This document shows, piece after piece, positions 5,192 to 6,411 of a stretch of 6,411 nt of DNA. Position 1 is the stretch's first letter. Each line of letters starts with the position of its first letter. The notes beneath the pieces were generated by a model. It was not told the DNA's origin. It searched no databases and was given only the letters and a program-made list of their open reading frames with translations. The position numbers and the translations under genes are program-made. The DNA comes from JALYQB01 sp035640155. GTDB taxonomy: Bacteria > Actinomycetota > Actinomycetes > Mycobacteriales > Pseudonocardiaceae. Location: assembly GCA_035640155.1 (NCBI GenBank), contig DASQWR010000131.1, positions 1-6,411 on the forward strand. Reading direction: 5' to 3'.

Positions 5192-5214
5192 CCTGCTCCC
5201 TGACGTCGCGGACC

Positions 5215-5219
5215 GGAGG
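5215..5219 (+). promoter_or_regulatory. Ribosome binding site of the IS110 transposase
   Basis: GGAGG lies six bases before GTG 5226. Its first G is the last base of a potential hairpin, CGGTCC (5188-5193) with GGACCG (5210-5215), which would compete with the last stem of the bridge RNA. Confidence 0.75.
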
Positions 5220-5225
5220 ACATCA

Positions 5226-6389
5226 GTGGTCATCATTGGGCTGGACCCGCATAAGCGGACCCACACCGCCAGCGCGCTCGAGCCGGGCACTCACCGGGTG
5301 CTCGCGACGCTGCAGATCGAGGCAACACTCGCCGGGTATCGGCAGCTGCTGCGGTGGGCCGGGCGGTTCGAGTCCCGGCGCTGGGCGGTGGAGAATGCCC
5401 GCGGCCTGGGCCGGCACTTGGCCCAGTGGCTCACCACCCGCGGCGAGCAGGTCGCCGATGTGGCCTGCTCCGCGACGGCCCGGGTGCGCGAGCTATCCCG
5501 CGGCCGCCGCAAGAATGATGTCCTCGACGCTGCGGCCGCGGCCAGCGTCGCCGCGCTGTCCGGCGACGCGACCCCGGTCGTTGTGGAGGACACCGCGACG
5601 GCGTTGGCGCTGCTCGACGAGCGGCGGGCGAACCTGGTCGCGCACCGAACCCGGCTGGTCAACCAGCTGCACGCGGTGCTGCGCGACCTCATTCCCGGCG
5701 GCGCCGACACCGGCCTGAGGGCTCACTCGGCCTCCGACGCGCTGGCCCGGGTGCGACCGGTCGGCACTGTGGAGAGCATCCGCAAGCAACTGGCGCGCGA
5801 GCTCGTCGGCGAGATCCGTGAGGTCGACGCCCGGCTCAAAAAGCTCACCACGCTGATGGCGCAGACCGTCGCCGAGCACGGCAGCGGGCTGCCCGAGGTC
5901 GAGGGCATCGGGCCCGTCGTCGCGGCCCGGCTGCTCGGCCGGACTGGACACGCCAGCCGGTTCCCGAGTGCGGCGGCGTTCGCCAGCTACGCAGGCGTCG
6001 CCCCGGTTGAGATCGCCAGCGGCGACCGGGCCCGGCACCGGCTGCCCCGTGGCGGAGACCGGCAGCTCAACTACGCGCTGCACATCGTCGCGCTCACCCA
6101 GGTCCGCATGCGCGGCAGCACAGGGCGCGTCTACTACAACCGCAAGCTCACCGAGGGCAAGACCCACAACGAGGCCATGCGCTGCCTCAAGCGCCGCCTC
6201 GCCGATCACGTCTGGCGAATCATGCTCGCCGACGAGCGGCGAACGGCTCGGGCGGCGGACCCGGGAGGACACTCGGGGGCGACTATGGCATCCAGCGCGG
6301 CTGGCTCAACCCCGATCACCAGCTCTTCGGACAAGTCACTTCCCAGACCCGCCAGCAACAACTCTACGGTCTCTGATCCGGCCGCTTGA
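5226..6389 (+). CDS. IS110-family DEDD transposase (bridge-RNA-guided recombinase)
   Basis: This 387-residue protein is full length for IS110. The N-terminal RuvC-like DEDD domain has VIIGLDPHKRTH with D7, RRWAVENARG with E56, and RRKNDVLDA with D98 and D101. This spacing equals that of IS621 (D11, E60, D102, D105) with a constant offset of four. A coiled-coil-like helical region follows at about residues 120-215. The C-terminal Tnp20 domain starts at LPEVEGIGPVVAARLLG and FPSAAAFASYAGVAPVEIAS, with the catalytic serine in ASGD (residue 265). The tail (DPGGHSGATMASS, then GSTP) is common in actinobacterial members. The protein should perform strand exchange with its guide RNA. The frame is open upstream to 5052, but GTG 5226 is chosen because of its ribosome binding site, because VIIGLDPHK is the family start, and because upstream sequence is the RNA. 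No defect is seen, so it may be active. Confidence 0.95.
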   Translation: MVIIGLDPHKRTHTASALEPGTHRVLATLQIEATLAGYRQLLRWAGRFESRRWAVENARGLGRHLAQWLTTRGEQVADVACSATARVRELSRGRRKNDVLDAAAAASVAALSGDATPVVVEDTATALALLDERRANLVAHRTRLVNQLHAVLRDLIPGGADTGLRAHSASDALARVRPVGTVESIRKQLARELVGEIREVDARLKKLTTLMAQTVAEHGSGLPEVEGIGPVVAARLLGRTGHASRFPSAAAFASYAGVAPVEIASGDRARHRLPRGGDRQLNYALHIVALTQVRMRGSTGRVYYNRKLTEGKTHNEAMRCLKRRLADHVWRIMLADERRTARAADPGGHSGATMASSAAGSTPITSSSDKSLPRPASNNSTVSDPAA

Positions 6390-6401
6390 CGAACACAGAG
6401 G

Positions 6402-6410
6402 AACCCCGGG
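6402..6410 (+). other. Right flank of the IS110 insertion (right target half)
   Basis: AACCCCGGG is fully complementary to bridge RNA bases 5094-5102. AACC here also repeats 4979-4982, so the core lies in its first few bases and CCGGG belongs to the target. Only one further base is in the window, so the continuation of the interrupted recombinase cannot be read. Confidence 0.55.
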
Positions 6411-6411
6411 T

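Larger units (their letters stand above)
5004..5193 (+). ncRNA. Bridge RNA (IS110 guide RNA), predicted
   Basis: The left end folds by hand into three consecutive units. First is a 5' stem-loop with 5004-5010 pairing 5027-5033 (seven pairs, one wobble). Second is a long hairpin, 5035-5125, with an internal loop. Third is a hairpin, 5126-5191, with another internal loop. Both internal loops are exactly 13 bases on each strand. This 5' stem-loop, target loop, donor loop order and the roughly 190-base length match the bridge RNA described for IS621, which binds the transposase and base-pairs with both target and donor DNA. The loop strands match this element's own flanks and ends, which is the main evidence. 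The 3' end is uncertain; the last stem ends at 5191 and the transposase ribosome binding site starts at 5215. Confidence 0.75.
4983..6403 (+). mobile_element. IS110-family insertion sequence with left-end bridge RNA
   Basis: The element is about 1.42 kb, with a long non-coding left end (about 240 bases), one transposase gene and a very short right end (about 14 bases after the stop). Both ends carry GAACC (4978-4982 and 6401-6405), consistent with a short core shared by both junctions. There are no long terminal inverted repeats, as expected for IS110. The ends were set from three facts: the recombinase frame breaks at about 4982, the bridge RNA loops match both flanks, and they match both element ends. 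The exact core (AA, AC or CC within AACC, or CC at 4984-4985) cannot be decided by eye, so each boundary is uncertain by a few bases. The long left end points to the IS110 group proper, not the IS1111 group, whose guide RNA lies at the right end. Confidence 0.8.

Noticed and set aside
5052..5225. Upstream extension of the transposase frame, adding 58 residues
   Set aside because: The added residues do not resemble IS110 N-termini, the ribosome binding site at 5215 supports GTG 5226, and this DNA is explained by the guide RNA fold.
1..6411. CRISPR arrays, tRNA or rRNA genes
   Set aside because: No regularly spaced repeats, cloverleaf-like sequence or rRNA-like sequence was seen on either strand.

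Overview
This is a high-GC window with actinobacterial character. It has GC-rich third codon positions, GTG starts, promoters that place the transcript start at the start codon, and families common in Pseudonocardia-like actinomycetes (GAP family, DUF4389, stand-alone flavodoxin, IS110 elements). The genus is an inference. The layout is a few intact small operons separated by decayed mobile-element and plasmid-type debris, then one apparently intact IS110 insertion sequence at the right.

Left part (1-1760): the N-terminus of an unrecognised protein runs off the left edge (minus strand). A two-gene minus-strand operon follows: a TetR-family repressor, then a GAP/LysE-like membrane protein overlapping it by 4 nt. 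A near-perfect 20-bp palindrome lies exactly between the -35 and -10 of the TetR promoter, so autoregulation is likely.

Middle (1760-2760): a 3'-truncated IS110-type transposase (minus) abuts an internal fragment of an actinobacterial primase/ATPase-like accessory gene (plus), followed by about 300 nt with no convincing gene. Then comes an intact two-domain DUF4389 membrane protein (minus). It is divergent from an intact flavodoxin-domain protein (plus), with a 12-bp perfect palindrome in between. Next is a gene-poor stretch, then a VOC/glyoxalase gene reduced to 30 codons. Its break point joins the 3' end of a minus-strand recombinase-type helix-turn-helix gene.

Right part (about 4983-6405): an IS110-family element interrupts that recombinase fragment. 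Its DEDD transposase is complete. The roughly 240-nt left end upstream of the transposase folds by hand into a 5' stem-loop followed by two hairpins, each with a symmetrical 13 x 13 nt internal loop. This is the architecture of an IS621-type bridge RNA. The first loop carries strands matching the left flank (TGAACC, extending to GCC) and complementary to the right flank (AACCCCGGG). The second loop carries strands matching the element's right end (ACAGAGG) and complementary to its left end (GCCGACTT, one G-U pair). The RNA therefore appears to spell out both the site the element now occupies and its own ends, which is the strongest result in the window. The system class is already known; this instance, its target and its guides are read here from sequence alone.
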